From Treponema sp. (lineage in GTDB: Bacteria; Spirochaetota; Spirochaetia; Treponematales; Breznakiellaceae), in the NCBI GenBank assembly GCA_031266775.1, contig JAISAQ010000084.1:1-46073 (forward strand): 46,073 bases of DNA. The letters run 5' to 3'. Numbering within the stretch: the first letter of the stretch is position 1; each line of letters starts with the position of its first letter. Made by a program: the position numbers and the translations under genes. Of this stretch, positions 9,137 to 17,119 are shown in pieces. Under the pieces are notes generated by a model. That model made no database searches. It was not told the DNA's origin and was given only the letters and a program-made list of their open reading frames with translations.

Positions 9137-9525
9137 GGAACCTCCTTTAACAATTCGTCAATCACCGCCTCGATCCGTTCCCGCCAGGGCTCTTCCCCGC
9201 GTTCCAGGGGATCATGCCAGAAAGGGGCGGCGTCTTCGGCGGACCAGGATTCGCGCGGCTCCCGTTCAAGCAGGATGGGGGGAACAAAACCGGGTTCTTC
9301 AGGCAGAAAAAGCTCCTCCGGGGGAATTACCGGACGGCCTGTCTGGGGAATATCCCCTTCTCCGGCATTATTATTCATCACAGTCAGCATTACAAGACCC
9401 AGAATCAGCAGGATCGACACCGCGGCCAGACACACGGCAAGAACGATCCGTTTTTTCCCGAAAAAATCCGCCGCGGCCGGAAGCAGGGTTTTGAGCCTGG
9501 TTAAAAGGACGGACAGAAAGGGCAT
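9133..9525 (-). CDS. Single-pass membrane protein of unknown function
   Basis: This 130-aa protein has a short basic N-terminus and one strong membrane segment (about residues 26-50, VLAVCLAAVSILLILGLVML). A Pro/Glu-rich outer region follows. I recognise no family. It is the first gene of a two-gene unit with the Pro/Glu-rich lipoprotein, overlapping it by four bases (GTGA). A joint envelope role is therefore likely, but this is inference from coupling alone. No clear ribosome site precedes the ATG. Confidence 0.7.
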   Translation of the reverse strand: MPFLSVLLTRLKTLLPAAADFFGKKRIVLAVCLAAVSILLILGLVMLTVMNNNAGEGDIPQTGRPVIPPEELFLPEEPGFVPPILLEREPRESWSAEDAAPFWHDPLERGEEPWRERIEAVIDELLKEVP

Positions 9526-9578
9526 ACGGTATTTATATCAGAAGGCGGTACAATGGGTACACTCCTTGCGGAGGGGCC

Positions 9579-9609
9579 GCACAGACACTAGTTACTGTGC
9601 CTTTTTTTT
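9579..9609 (+). terminator. Orphan intrinsic terminator / possible attenuator before the 57-aa ORF and prfA
   Basis: GCACAG (9579-9584) pairs with CTGTGC (9595-9600), and a run of eight T follows (9602-9609). No plus-strand gene lies upstream; the left neighbour points away. A plus-strand terminator here therefore suggests attenuation of the 57-aa ORF/prfA/prmC transcript, or a very short RNA. A TACAAT box at 9549-9554 could be its -10, but no good -35 is visible. Confidence 0.5.
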
Positions 9610-9633
9610 ATTATTATTAAAGCAGGAACAGGT

Positions 9634-9807
9634 ATGAAAATTGAAATAAATTCCCGGGGAAACGGCGCGTGTCCTTTCTGTTCGTCAAACGGGAATTGCC
9701 GGTTTCAGGATACGCTGACCTGTTCCATGGCGGAATTTTCCACGGAAGAAGATCCCATGGAACTGGTTGTTTATTCCTGCCCGCAGTTTCAGGAGAAACC
9801 AGAGTGA
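9634..9807 (+). CDS. Small Cys-rich protein (57 aa) coupled to prfA
   Basis: This is a short ORF starting ATG at 9634 after AGGA six bases upstream. It encodes 57 residues with five cysteines, at 13, 16, 22, 30 and 49. The first three form C-P-F-C-x5-C, the kind of spacing seen in small zinc- or Fe-S-binding knuckles. The stop TGA overlaps the prfA start as GTGA, so translation of the two is very likely coupled. That coupling and the good ribosome site argue that it is real. No family is recognised. The location suggests a role linked to translation termination or metal sensing, but this is only inference. Confidence 0.65.
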   Translation: MKIEINSRGNGACPFCSSNGNCRFQDTLTCSMAEFSTEEDPMELVVYSCPQFQEKPE

Positions 9808-10874
9808 ACGAACGCCTTTCGTCCCTTCTTGCCAGATACAGGGAACTTGCCGGCCAGATCCAGGATCCGGATCTGGTAAAGGATCAGAACAGATACCGCG
9901 ACGTAATGAGGGAATATTCCCGCCTCAGCGATATTGCCGCGGCCAATGATGAGCTAGAGTCCCTTTCCGCCCAGTTTGAGGACGCGAAGTCTCTTTATCA
10001 GGGCGAAAGCGACTGTGAAATGAAGGAACTTGCCAAAGAGGAGCTTCATGAGCTTGAACGGCGGATTACCGATGTAAACGACAGGCTGAAATTTCTTCTT
10101 ATTCCCCATGATCCTCTGGATGAAAAGAACATTATCATGGAAATTCGCGCGGGAACGGGCGGGGAAGAAGCGGCCCTCTTCGCGGCGGATCTCTACCGCA
10201 TGTACGCCCGTTTTGCCGAAACCAGGGGGTGGAAATTCGAGATCATGAATTCCAGCGAAACGGAACTGGGGGGATTCAAGGAGATTGTCTTTTCCGTCAG
10301 CGGCGGGAATGTGTACGAAAATCTCCGCTATGAATCGGGGGTTCACCGTGTTCAGCGGGTTCCGGCGACCGAAGCGTCGGGCCGCACTCATACATCGGCG
10401 GTTACCGTGGCGGTGCTCCCCGAAGCGGATGAAACGGAGATCGACATAAAGAGCGAAGATCTCCGCATCGATGTCATGCGGGCCGGCGGTCCCGGCGGCC
10501 AGTGCGTCAACACCACCGATTCGGCGGTGCGCATTACCCATCTTCCCTCGGGAATTGTAGTGCACTGCCAGGACGAAAAGAGCCAGATTAAAAACAAGGC
10601 GAAGGCCATGCGCATACTCAGGGCGCGCGTCTACGAAATGGAAGAGGCAAAGGCCGCTTCAGAGCGCGCCGAGGCCCGGAAAAACCAGGTCGGCTCGGGG
10701 GACCGTTCGGAAAGGATACGCACCTACAACTTCCCCCAAAACCGGCTTACCGATCACCGGATCAATCTTACGCTCTACAAGCTGGATATTATTATGCAGG
10801 GGAACATAGGGGAGCTTTTTGACGCCCTTAAACTTTCCGCAAGGGAAGAACTTCTGCGCGCCACCGCCTCGTGA
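9804..10874 (+). CDS. prfA: Peptide chain release factor 1
   Basis: RF1 recognises UAA and UAG stop codons on the ribosome and triggers release of the finished protein. The protein has 356 aa, normal for RF1. The stop-codon recognition tripeptide PAT lies in [13 protein letters not shown]. The catalytic GGQ lies in [11 protein letters not shown] (Gln near residue 233). The PAT motif rather than SPF separates it from RF2. The true start is GTG at 9804: it gives the conserved N-terminus [15 protein letters not shown] and has AGGAG eight bases upstream. The open frame runs further upstream, but only over the 57-aa ORF. The next gene, prmC, starts on the base after the stop codon. Confidence 0.97.
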   Translation: MNERLSSLLARYRELAGQIQDPDLVKDQNRYRDVMREYSRLSDIAAANDELESLSAQFEDAKSLYQGESDCEMKELAKEELHELERRITDVNDRLKFLLIPHDPLDEKNIIMEIRAGTGGEEAALFAADLYRMYARFAETRGWKFEIMNSSETELGGFKEIVFSVSGGNVYENLRYESGVHRVQRVPATEASGRTHTSAVTVAVLPEADETEIDIKSEDLRIDVMRAGGPGGQCVNTTDSAVRITHLPSGIVVHCQDEKSQIKNKAKAMRILRARVYEMEEAKAASERAEARKNQVGSGDRSERIRTYNFPQNRLTDHRINLTLYKLDIIMQGNIGELFDALKLSAREELLRATAS

Positions 10875-11780
10875 ATGGCGGTGACCGTCCAGGCGGCCCT
10901 TGCGGAAGGGAGCCGCCTTTTCCGCGAGTCCGGCCGCGCGGAATGTCCGGCCGCGGACATAAGCGCGCCCGCGCTTGACGCGTCCCTTTTTCTTGCCTCG
11001 GTTCTTGATACGGACAGATCTTCCCTTCTTTCGGCCGGGCCCCGGCTTCTTTCCCCCGCTTCTTACAGGCGTTTTCTGGAGCTTGTCGAAAGGCGTCTTT
11101 CAGGTGAATGTACCGCCTACATTCTGGGCAAAAAGGAATTTTGGGGGCTTGATTTCTTCGTAAGCCCTGCCGTCCTCGTTCCCCGGCCCGATACAGAGAT
11201 CCTCGTGGAAGCGGCCCTTGAGCATATTGCCGGGCGGCAGGGCGGAAAAGAGGGAGAGGGGATTCGCGTCCTTGATCTCTGCACCGGTTCAGGCGCGGTC
11301 GCCGTTTCGCTTAAGCATGAATGTTCCGGCGCGGACCTTACCGCCTCCGATATATCCGAAGCGGCGCTGTCCGTGGCCCGTAAAAACGCGGGACGGCTTT
11401 TGAAGAAAGGCCCTTCCGGCGCGGATGCGATCCGTTTTGTCAAAAGCGATCTTTTCGGCGGCATCACCTGTCTCTTTGATCTTGTTGCCGCAAATCCTCC
11501 CTACGTCCCTTCGGATGAACTGGCGGCCCTTGCCCCGGAAGTGCGCGGGGAGCCCCGTCTTGCCCTTGACGGCGGCAAAGACGGTCTTGACATCGCGGGC
11601 CGCCTTGTTGCCCAGGCGCGGGACCATCTGGCGCGGGGAGGCGTTCTTCTTGTGGAAGCCGATCCCGGACAGATGGAGGCCCTTGCCGGGATCTTTGAAA
11701 AAAACGGATACCGGAACATCCGGCGCCGCCGGGATCTGTCCGGCCTTGAACGGGTAATGGAAGGCGCCGTTCAGGAATAG
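10875..11780 (+). CDS. prmC: Release factor glutamine methyltransferase
   Basis: PrmC transfers a methyl group from S-adenosylmethionine to the Gln of the GGQ motif in release factors, which raises their activity. The SAM-binding motif VLDLCTGSGAVAVSL and the substrate-binding motif NPPYVPSDE (Asn near residue 207) are both visible after an N-terminal helical domain. The length is 301 aa. The ATG follows the prfA stop with no gap, the usual prfA-prmC arrangement, so enzyme and substrate are made together. It is convergent with xylA, with nine bases between the stops. Confidence 0.96.
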   Translation: MAVTVQAALAEGSRLFRESGRAECPAADISAPALDASLFLASVLDTDRSSLLSAGPRLLSPASYRRFLELVERRLSGECTAYILGKKEFWGLDFFVSPAVLVPRPDTEILVEAALEHIAGRQGGKEGEGIRVLDLCTGSGAVAVSLKHECSGADLTASDISEAALSVARKNAGRLLKKGPSGADAIRFVKSDLFGGITCLFDLVAANPPYVPSDELAALAPEVRGEPRLALDGGKDGLDIAGRLVAQARDHLARGGVLLVEADPGQMEALAGIFEKNGYRNIRRRRDLSGLERVMEGAVQE

Positions 11781-11789
11781 CGGCGGTTT

Positions 11790-13133
11790 TTACAACCCCA
11801 GAAGGTAACGGTTCAGCACGTTTTCGAGGTATTCCTGTTTGCCGCTGGTAAGGCCCGCCCTGCCGTAGGCGGAGCCGAGTCCGGCCAGGGTTTCAAAGGA
11901 AAGCTCTCCCTTTTCGAATTTCGCCCCGTCTCCCGCGTTGAAGGATACGTAGCGTTTCTTTACAAAGCCGGGGATCACCCCGTCCGTGATGATGCGCTGG
12001 GCGATTTCAAGGCCCGCGGCAAAGGCGTCCATGCCGCCTATGTGGGCGATAAAAAGATCCTCGCCGTCCACCGAATTGCGGCGTATCTTCGCGTCAAAGT
12101 TAAGGCCGCCGGTACTGAAACCGCCGCCTTTAAGTATGGCGTACATGGCAAGGGCGGTTTCGTAGTAGTTGTTGGGAAACTGATCCGTATCCCACCCGTT
12201 GCGGGGTTCGCCCCTGTTGGCGTCCACCGAACCCAGAAGGCCCTCGGAGGCGGCGGTTTCAAGTTCATGGAAAAAATCATGGCCCGCCAGTTCCGCGTGG
12301 TTCGCCTCGATGTTGAGGCGGAAATCCTTGTCCAGCCCGTAGTGCCTGAGGAAGCCTATCACCGTTTCGGTGTCGTAGTCGTACTGGTGTTTGGCCGGCT
12401 CCATGGGTTTGGGCTCTATGTAGAAAGCGCCCTTCCACCCCTGTTTGCGCCCGTAATCGCGGGCCATGGAAAGGAAGCGGGCCAAATGATCTTTTTCACG
12501 TTTAAGGTCCGTGTTAAGAAGGCTCATGTAACCTTCCCGGCCGCCCCAGAAGGTAAACCCCTGGCCGCCGAGTTCTATTGTCGCGTCAATGGCCGCCTTG
12601 ACCTGGGAAGCGGCAAGGGCCACGACGGAAAATTCGGGATTGGTGGCGGCGCCGTTCATGAAGCGCGGATGGGTAAACAGGTTGGACGTTCCCCACAGGA
12701 GTTTTACCCCGGCGGCCTTTTGGCATTTTTTTGCGCGGGCGGCAAGCGTCTCCAGGTTCTTTATGCTTTCCGCGGGGGTCTCGCCTTCGGGCGACATGTC
12801 CCTGTCGTGGAAACAGTAAAATTCCGCCCCCAGCTTGGAGATGAATTCGAAGGCCGCGTCCATCTTGTGTTCAGCCGCTTCCATGGGGTTCCGTGCGTCG
12901 GCGATCCACGGGTGGGGATGGGTAGGCGCCCCGAAGGGATCCGCGCCATCGGCGCAGAAGCTGTGCCAGTAGGCCACGGCAAAACGGAGATGATCCTTCA
13001 TCTTCTTTTTGCCTACCTTCTTTTCGGCATCGTAATACTTAAAAGCCAGCGGATTGCCGCTTTTGGCTCCTGCGTATTTTATTTTTTTGATTTTGGGAAA
13101 GTATTCCTTTTTTCCTGTGTAATAATCGGCCAT
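11790..13133 (-). CDS. xylA: Xylose isomerase
   Basis: This cytoplasmic enzyme converts D-xylose to D-xylulose and needs two divalent metal ions. The 447-aa length fits class II xylose isomerases. Characteristic sequences include AVAYWHSFCADG, the catalytic His in CFHDRD, FWGGREGY, the metal ligands in EPKPMEP and EANHAELAGHDFFHE, and VDANRGE with DTDQFPNN. The ribosome site is AGGAGG seven bases before the ATG. The gene follows xylB by 14 bases in one operon, so isomerase and kinase are made together to feed xylulose 5-phosphate into the pentose phosphate pathway. No xylose transporter or repressor is seen within the window. Confidence 0.97.
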   Translation of the reverse strand: MADYYTGKKEYFPKIKKIKYAGAKSGNPLAFKYYDAEKKVGKKKMKDHLRFAVAYWHSFCADGADPFGAPTHPHPWIADARNPMEAAEHKMDAAFEFISKLGAEFYCFHDRDMSPEGETPAESIKNLETLAARAKKCQKAAGVKLLWGTSNLFTHPRFMNGAATNPEFSVVALAASQVKAAIDATIELGGQGFTFWGGREGYMSLLNTDLKREKDHLARFLSMARDYGRKQGWKGAFYIEPKPMEPAKHQYDYDTETVIGFLRHYGLDKDFRLNIEANHAELAGHDFFHELETAASEGLLGSVDANRGEPRNGWDTDQFPNNYYETALAMYAILKGGGFSTGGLNFDAKIRRNSVDGEDLFIAHIGGMDAFAAGLEIAQRIITDGVIPGFVKKRYVSFNAGDGAKFEKGELSFETLAGLGSAYGRAGLTSGKQEYLENVLNRYLLGL

Positions 13134-13147
13134 GATATCCTCCTGTT

Positions 13148-14635
13148 TTATATATATAAGGGGCTTAACGCCGCAAGATAACGCGAATACTGTTTGTAGG
13201 CGCTGTCGTAGGCCGCGGCTTCCGCCTTGACGGGCTTTACCGTGGCCCCCCCCTCCAGCGCGACATGTTCGTCCACCAAAGCCTCAATGCCGGTCTTTTT
13301 ATTCCGGCTGTTTTCCAGGCACCACAGGGCCTGAACCGCGCCTCCCAGGGCGGCGGCTTCGTTGCCCGCGGGAATGCGCACCGGCAGGTTCATTACGTTG
13401 GCGGCTATGCGCTGCCAGAGGGGGCTTTTTGCCCCGCCCCCGGTGAGCCGTATTTCCTTTGCCTTGAAGCCGAGGGTATTAAAGCCTTCAAGCCCTATGC
13501 GCATGCCGAAGATGGCCGCCTCAAGGGCCGCCCTGGCAAGGTTTTCACGGCTGAAGTTGGCCGCGGTGATCCCGTTGACGCTGGCCCTGCCGTTGGGAAG
13601 GTTGGGAGTGCGTTCGCCGTTAAAGAAGGGCAGCACCACAAGGCCGTCCGCCCCTATTGGAGCCTTTGCCGCCTCCGAATCGAACGCCTTGACATCAAGG
13701 CCGAAGAGGGCGCGGAATTCCTCGCTTGCCACGGTACAGTTCATTGTACAAAGCAGGGGAAGCCAGCCGCCCGAAGACGAACAGAATGCGGCGAGGTTTC
13801 CCGTCGGATCTATCACGGGCGTTTTGGAAAAACCGAAAAGGGTGCCCGAGGTTCCAAGACTCATGGTAAGGAAGCCGTCGCGGACAGTTCCCGTTCCTAT
13901 GGCGCTCATCATGTTGTCCCCGCCGCCGGAAGCGACAAGGGTCCCTTCCGGTATGCCGTAAAGGGCCGCGGCCGCGGCAGAGACGCCGCCCGCCGTTCCG
14001 CCGGGGGCGACGAGGGGGGGGAGGTAGCGGACAAGATCGGGCGAAATATAACCGGAAACTGTTCCGGACCATTTCCGTTTACGGACATCGAAGAGCGCCG
14101 TTCCCGACGCGTCGCCGTATTCGGCGCTGTAAACTCCTGTCAAAAGGTAATTGATGTAATCGTGGGAAAGAAGGACGTGCCGCAGTTTGGCGAAGATCTT
14201 TGGTTTGTGGTTTTTAAGCCAGAGGACCTTGGGCGCCGTGTAACCGGGCCGCATGGGAAGCCCCGTTTTCGCGATGAGCTTTTTTTCGCTTCCCGCGCAC
14301 TTTGTCAGTTCCTCGCATTCGGCGGCGGTGGAAGTATCGCACCAGAGTTTGACGTTGTAAATGGGCCTGCCCTTTTCATCCAGCGGGACAAAACTGTGCT
14401 GATGACCCGAAACGCCTATGGCGGCGATGGTGCCCTTAAGGGATCTGTCAAGCTGCCCGAAGCACTTTTTTAGCGCTTCGTCGTACCATTCGGCCTTCTG
14501 TTCGCGGGTTCCGTCGTTTTCCGCAATCATGTCCACAGGGGAAGATGCTTCCCCTTCGGTCTTTTTTTTCTCGTAGTCGTATACCACAATTTTGCAGCTT
14601 TGGGTTCCAAGATCGATTCCGCATACGGTTTTCAT
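13148..14635 (-). CDS. xylB: Xylulokinase
   Basis: Xylulokinase phosphorylates D-xylulose with ATP to give xylulose 5-phosphate. The FGGY-family features are present: the phosphate loop GIDLGTQSCKIVVYD at the N-terminus, GVSGHQHSFVPLD with the catalytic region, and the C-terminal signature TGGGAKSPLWQRIAANV. Length is 495 aa, normal. The ribosome site is GGAGGA before the ATG. It is the first gene of xylB-xylA, behind a predicted promoter and a GC-rich leader that can fold. The regulator gene further upstream is on the same strand, but no sequence evidence links it to xylose. Confidence 0.96.
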   Translation of the reverse strand: MKTVCGIDLGTQSCKIVVYDYEKKKTEGEASSPVDMIAENDGTREQKAEWYDEALKKCFGQLDRSLKGTIAAIGVSGHQHSFVPLDEKGRPIYNVKLWCDTSTAAECEELTKCAGSEKKLIAKTGLPMRPGYTAPKVLWLKNHKPKIFAKLRHVLLSHDYINYLLTGVYSAEYGDASGTALFDVRKRKWSGTVSGYISPDLVRYLPPLVAPGGTAGGVSAAAAALYGIPEGTLVASGGGDNMMSAIGTGTVRDGFLTMSLGTSGTLFGFSKTPVIDPTGNLAAFCSSSGGWLPLLCTMNCTVASEEFRALFGLDVKAFDSEAAKAPIGADGLVVLPFFNGERTPNLPNGRASVNGITAANFSRENLARAALEAAIFGMRIGLEGFNTLGFKAKEIRLTGGGAKSPLWQRIAANVMNLPVRIPAGNEAAALGGAVQALWCLENSRNKKTGIEALVDEHVALEGGATVKPVKAEAAAYDSAYKQYSRYLAALSPLYI

Positions 14636-14649
14636 GGGGGTTCCTCCGG

Positions 14650-14697
14650 GTTACAAGGACCTCCTCTAACCCCGGCCGGGTTCCCGGAGGCTCTCCT
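14650..14697 (-). promoter_or_regulatory. Foldable GC-rich leader of xylBA
   Basis: On the minus strand CCTCC pairs with GGAGG around an inner AACCC/GGGTT stem, shortly before the xylB ribosome site. An alternative pairing of CCGGGTTA with the downstream TAACCCCGG is also possible. The two foldings exclude each other, as in regulatory leaders. Evidence is complementarity only. Confidence 0.3.
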
Positions 14698-14709
14698 CTT
14701 GTACCGCCC

Positions 14710-14738
14710 ATTCTACGTTATGCGCCGGAATTTGTCCA
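14710..14738 (-). promoter_or_regulatory. Predicted sigma-70 promoter of xylBA
   Basis: Read on the minus strand, -35 TGGACA (14733-14738) and -10 TAGAAT (14710-14715) are separated by 17 bp. The match is five of six at both boxes. The site lies between the regulator gene and xylB. Confidence 0.6.
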
Positions 14739-14761
14739 CCGTGAAACTTTTTGCCGGATTA

Positions 14762-14778
14762 ACAGCCCTTGACGGGCT
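14762..14778 (-). terminator. Weak hairpin after the NarL-type regulator gene
   Basis: CAGCCC and GGGCTG form a 6-bp stem with a 5-base loop, 18 bases after the regulator stop codon on the minus strand. The following sequence has only TT, so termination would be weak. Confidence 0.35.
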
Positions 14779-14795
14779 GCATGCATGGAGCGGGA

Positions 14796-15470
14796 TCAGC
14801 CTATCTTGGTAAGGCCGTTTTTCAGCGCGTAAATGGCTATCTGCGTGCGGTTTTGCAGGCCCGCCTTCTTCATGGCCGAGGAAACGTAATTCCTTACCGT
14901 TCCCTGCGTCAGCTGCAGCTGCTCGGCGATTTCCTTGTTGCTCTGGGCCCGGCCAATGCAGCCCATGACGCGAAGCTCCGTATTTGAAATGCCCGAAGGT
15001 ATTGAAGGCGCCCCGCCCCCGCCCGGCGGGGTCTTTACGCAGCGCCGGTAATGTATCAGATCCGTGATATAGGCGCGGGTCTGGCCCAGGATGTTCGGGC
15101 TGATGTAGCATCCGCCGAAACAGGCTATCTTTATCATCTCAGGCAGCCTGTCGCGATCGTCCGGCTTAACCAGGTATCCTGAAACGCCGGCGCTCACGGC
15201 CTCCCATACAGCTTCCTCGCGGCCGCGCGGAGTGTACATGATGATCGCGGTATGGGGCGACCTGCGTTTCAAAAGAGGGACAAGGTCCGCGCCCTCCCCT
15301 TCGCCGTCAATGCTGATAAGCGCCGCGTCGGGTTTTTTCTGGTCCACCAGCCTCAGGGCGTCGTATTCATCCCGCCCGAACGCGGATATTTGTATACCGT
15401 TTTCCGGCATCAGAACGGAGCCGAGCGCATGCCGATCTTCTTCTTTATCAACCACAATGATGCTGATCAT
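14796..15470 (-). CDS. NarL/FixJ-type response regulator
   Basis: This is a two-component transcription regulator of 224 aa. The N-terminal receiver domain has the acidic pair after VVD (Asp8, Glu10), the probable phospho-acceptor Asp55 in LISID, and the conserved Lys in GYLVKPDD. A linker of about 30 residues, Gly/Pro-rich, joins it to a LuxR-type helix-turn-helix (about 160-220: SNKEIAEQLQLTQGTVRNYV). No histidine kinase is adjacent. Targets are unknown; the divergent oxidoreductase operon and the downstream xylBA genes are the obvious candidates. The ATG has no clear ribosome site. An 18-bp palindrome lies 60 bp upstream of its start. Confidence 0.88.
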   Translation of the reverse strand: MISIIVVDKEEDRHALGSVLMPENGIQISAFGRDEYDALRLVDQKKPDAALISIDGEGEGADLVPLLKRRSPHTAIIMYTPRGREEAVWEAVSAGVSGYLVKPDDRDRLPEMIKIACFGGCYISPNILGQTRAYITDLIHYRRCVKTPPGGGGAPSIPSGISNTELRVMGCIGRAQSNKEIAEQLQLTQGTVRNYVSSAMKKAGLQNRTQIAIYALKNGLTKIG

Positions 15471-15529
15471 GGCGGAAAACTATTTATTTTACCGTTATCC
15501 GGCGGTTTTTTTCAAGAAAAAAACAGCAT

Positions 15530-15547
15530 TTATGACAATTGTCATAA
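15530..15547. promoter_or_regulatory. Perfect 18-bp palindrome, candidate operator
   Basis: TTATGACAATTGTCATAA is perfectly symmetrical and sits in the 294-bp region between the divergent regulator gene and oxidoreductase operon. It is too AT-rich and gapless to be a good RNA hairpin, so a site for a dimeric DNA-binding protein is more likely. The factor is not identified. Confidence 0.5.
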
Positions 15548-15664
15548 TCTTCAGGAGAAAAAGAATTCGCCCTGAGATGTCTTTGCCGATCCTGGAGGAT
15601 CGATCTGGCTGTATGTGAACCACCGCCTGACTTCCGCTCTAGTGTTTTGCGGCCGTTTTCAGTA

Positions 15665-15745
15665 TATTATGGGATGTAATGGACCTGCGGGCCAGTGCGG
15701 ATCTTCGGTCTGCCGTTGGCCGTCCGCCTCTTTAGGCCGCAGGTC
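15665..15745 (+). ncRNA. Candidate structured 5' leader RNA (three-way junction) of the oxidoreductase operon
   Basis: GACCTGCG (15682-15689) pairs with CGCAGGTC (15738-15745) as a closing helix. Inside are GGCCA/TGGCC (15690-15694 with 15717-15721), continued by a 7-bp stem capped near TTCG (15697-15713), and a small GCCT-CTTT-AGGC hairpin (15726-15737). A -10-like TATTAT (15665-15670) would start transcription just before the first helix, though no good -35 is seen. The ferredoxin ribosome site follows eight bases later. It matches no riboswitch class I know. GC-rich DNA can fold by chance. Confidence 0.35.
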
Positions 15746-15764
15746 AAACATAGGGGGAGGCCGT

Positions 15765-15986
15765 ATGGCCAGAAAGGGAAAGGTCGAAATAGACCGGGAA
15801 TTGTGCAAGGGATGCCTGCTCTGTATCAGGGCGTGTCCCGTAAAGGTGCTTGAACAGGATACCGAATCAAATTCTTCGGGTTCTTATCCGTCAAAGGCTG
15901 TTTACGCCGAAAAGTGCGTTGCCTGCGGGAATTGTTTTGAAGTATGTCCTGAGGTCTGCATTCAGGTCTACGATCTGAGCGCTTAA
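15765..15986 (+). CDS. 2-oxoacid:ferredoxin oxidoreductase, ferredoxin-like delta subunit
   Basis: This is a 73-aa ferredoxin with two [4Fe-4S] motifs: CKGCLLCIRACP and CVACGNCFEVCP. It passes electrons from the catalytic subunits to soluble ferredoxin. The ATG at 15765 is chosen because GGGGGAGG lies just upstream and the protein then starts directly with the ferredoxin fold; the open frame further upstream covers only the leader. It is the first of four subunit genes in the order delta, alpha, beta, gamma. The small separate delta subunit is typical of VOR/KOR-type enzymes, not of fused pyruvate:ferredoxin oxidoreductases. Confidence 0.93.
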   Translation: MARKGKVEIDRELCKGCLLCIRACPVKVLEQDTESNSSGSYPSKAVYAEKCVACGNCFEVCPEVCIQVYDLSA

Positions 15987-16015
15987 GGCTGTGTTGTGTA
16001 CAGGAGACATCTGCA

Positions 16016-17119
16016 TTGAACAGTGAAAAGGCATTGATGAAGGGAAACGAGGCCATAGCGGAAGCGGCCCTCAGGGCGGGCTGCCGTGCCTATTTTGGGT
16101 ATCCCATTACGCCCCAGAATGAAATTATCGCCTATATGGCCCGGAACATGATGGCCAGGGGCGGTGTTTTTATCCAGGCCGAAAGCGAAACGGCGGCTGT
16201 CAATATGGTGTACGGCGCTTCCTGCGCCGGTGTCCGCGCCATGACAAGTTCCTCAAGCCCCGGCGTAAGCCTTAAACAGGAAGGAATTTCCTACGCCGCC
16301 GGCGCCGACGTGCCGCTGGTGCTGGTCAACGTGATGCGTGGCGGTCCGGGGCTGGGCTCCATAGCCCCCGCCCAGAGCGATTATTTTCAGTCTACCCGGG
16401 GAGGCGGCCACGGCGATTACCGCTGTATAGTGCTTGCCCCCTGGAGCGTGCAGGAATCGGCGGATCTTACCTTTCTTGCCTTTGACTTGGCGGACAAGTA
16501 CCGTATGCCGGTCATTGTGCTTGCCGACGGCATGATAGGCCAGATGATGGAAGGGGTGGTTCTGCCGCCCGCATGTCCGGCTGGCAGCCTGCCTGCGCGG
16601 GACTGGACCGTCGGCCGCATGGCCGGGACGGCTAAAGACGGCGCGGTCCGCGCTTCCCGCCATATTACGTCCATTCATCTTGTGCCCCAGGAGCTTGAGG
16701 AAAAGACCCGTTTACGCTTTGAGCGTTACGAAAAGATCAAGGCTGCGGAGACACGTTTTGAATACACCGCGCCCGCGGCGTCAGGCGGTCCGGGCGCGGA
16801 TCTGACGCTTGTTGCCTACGGCACTTCGGCGCGGGTATGCCTTGGCGCGAAGATGCTGGCCGAAAAAGAAGGCATCAGGGTGGGGCTTTTCAGGCCCGTT
16901 ACCCTCTGGCCCTTTCCCTACGAAGCGCTGGAAAAGGCGGCCGGGACGGGACCTGTCCTTACCGTGGAAATGAGCCTTGGACAGCTTGTGGAAGATGTAA
17001 AACTCGCCGTCTTGGGCAAGGCTCCCGTTCATCTTCTGGGCCATTCGGGCGGGGTAATTCCCGCCGAAGAGGAAGTGTTCGCGGAAATAAAACGCATCCT
17101 GGGAAGGAAAAGGGCATGA
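16016..17119 (+). CDS. 2-oxoacid:ferredoxin oxidoreductase alpha subunit (VorB-like)
   Basis: This subunit contributes to substrate and thiamine diphosphate binding in an oxygen-sensitive enzyme that decarboxylates a 2-oxoacid to an acyl-CoA and reduces ferredoxin. The 367-aa protein has the family sequences LMKGNEAIAEAALRAGCR, FGYPITPQNEI, TSSSSPGVSLKQEG and VNVMRGGPGLG. These are closest to VorB of 2-ketoisovalerate (3-methyl-2-oxobutanoate) oxidoreductases, but 2-oxoglutarate cannot be excluded. The start is TTG with AGGAG nine bases upstream; an in-frame ATG at 16037 lacks a site. It overlaps the beta-subunit start as ATGA. Confidence 0.92.
   Translation: MNSEKALMKGNEAIAEAALRAGCRAYFGYPITPQNEIIAYMARNMMARGGVFIQAESETAAVNMVYGASCAGVRAMTSSSSPGVSLKQEGISYAAGADVPLVLVNVMRGGPGLGSIAPAQSDYFQSTRGGGHGDYRCIVLAPWSVQESADLTFLAFDLADKYRMPVIVLADGMIGQMMEGVVLPPACPAGSLPARDWTVGRMAGTAKDGAVRASRHITSIHLVPQELEEKTRLRFERYEKIKAAETRFEYTAPAASGGPGADLTLVAYGTSARVCLGAKMLAEKEGIRVGLFRPVTLWPFPYEALEKAAGTGPVLTVEMSLGQLVEDVKLAVLGKAPVHLLGHSGGVIPAEEEVFAEIKRILGRKRA

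Noticed and set aside
12042..13181. Long plus-strand open frame of 379 codons opposite xylA
   Set aside because: The GC-rich third positions of xylA leave the opposite strand open. It has no ribosome site or family match, and xylA itself is certain.
13265..14473. 402-codon plus-strand open frame opposite xylB
   Set aside because: It is a shadow of xylB with Arg/Gly-rich composition and no recognisable domain.
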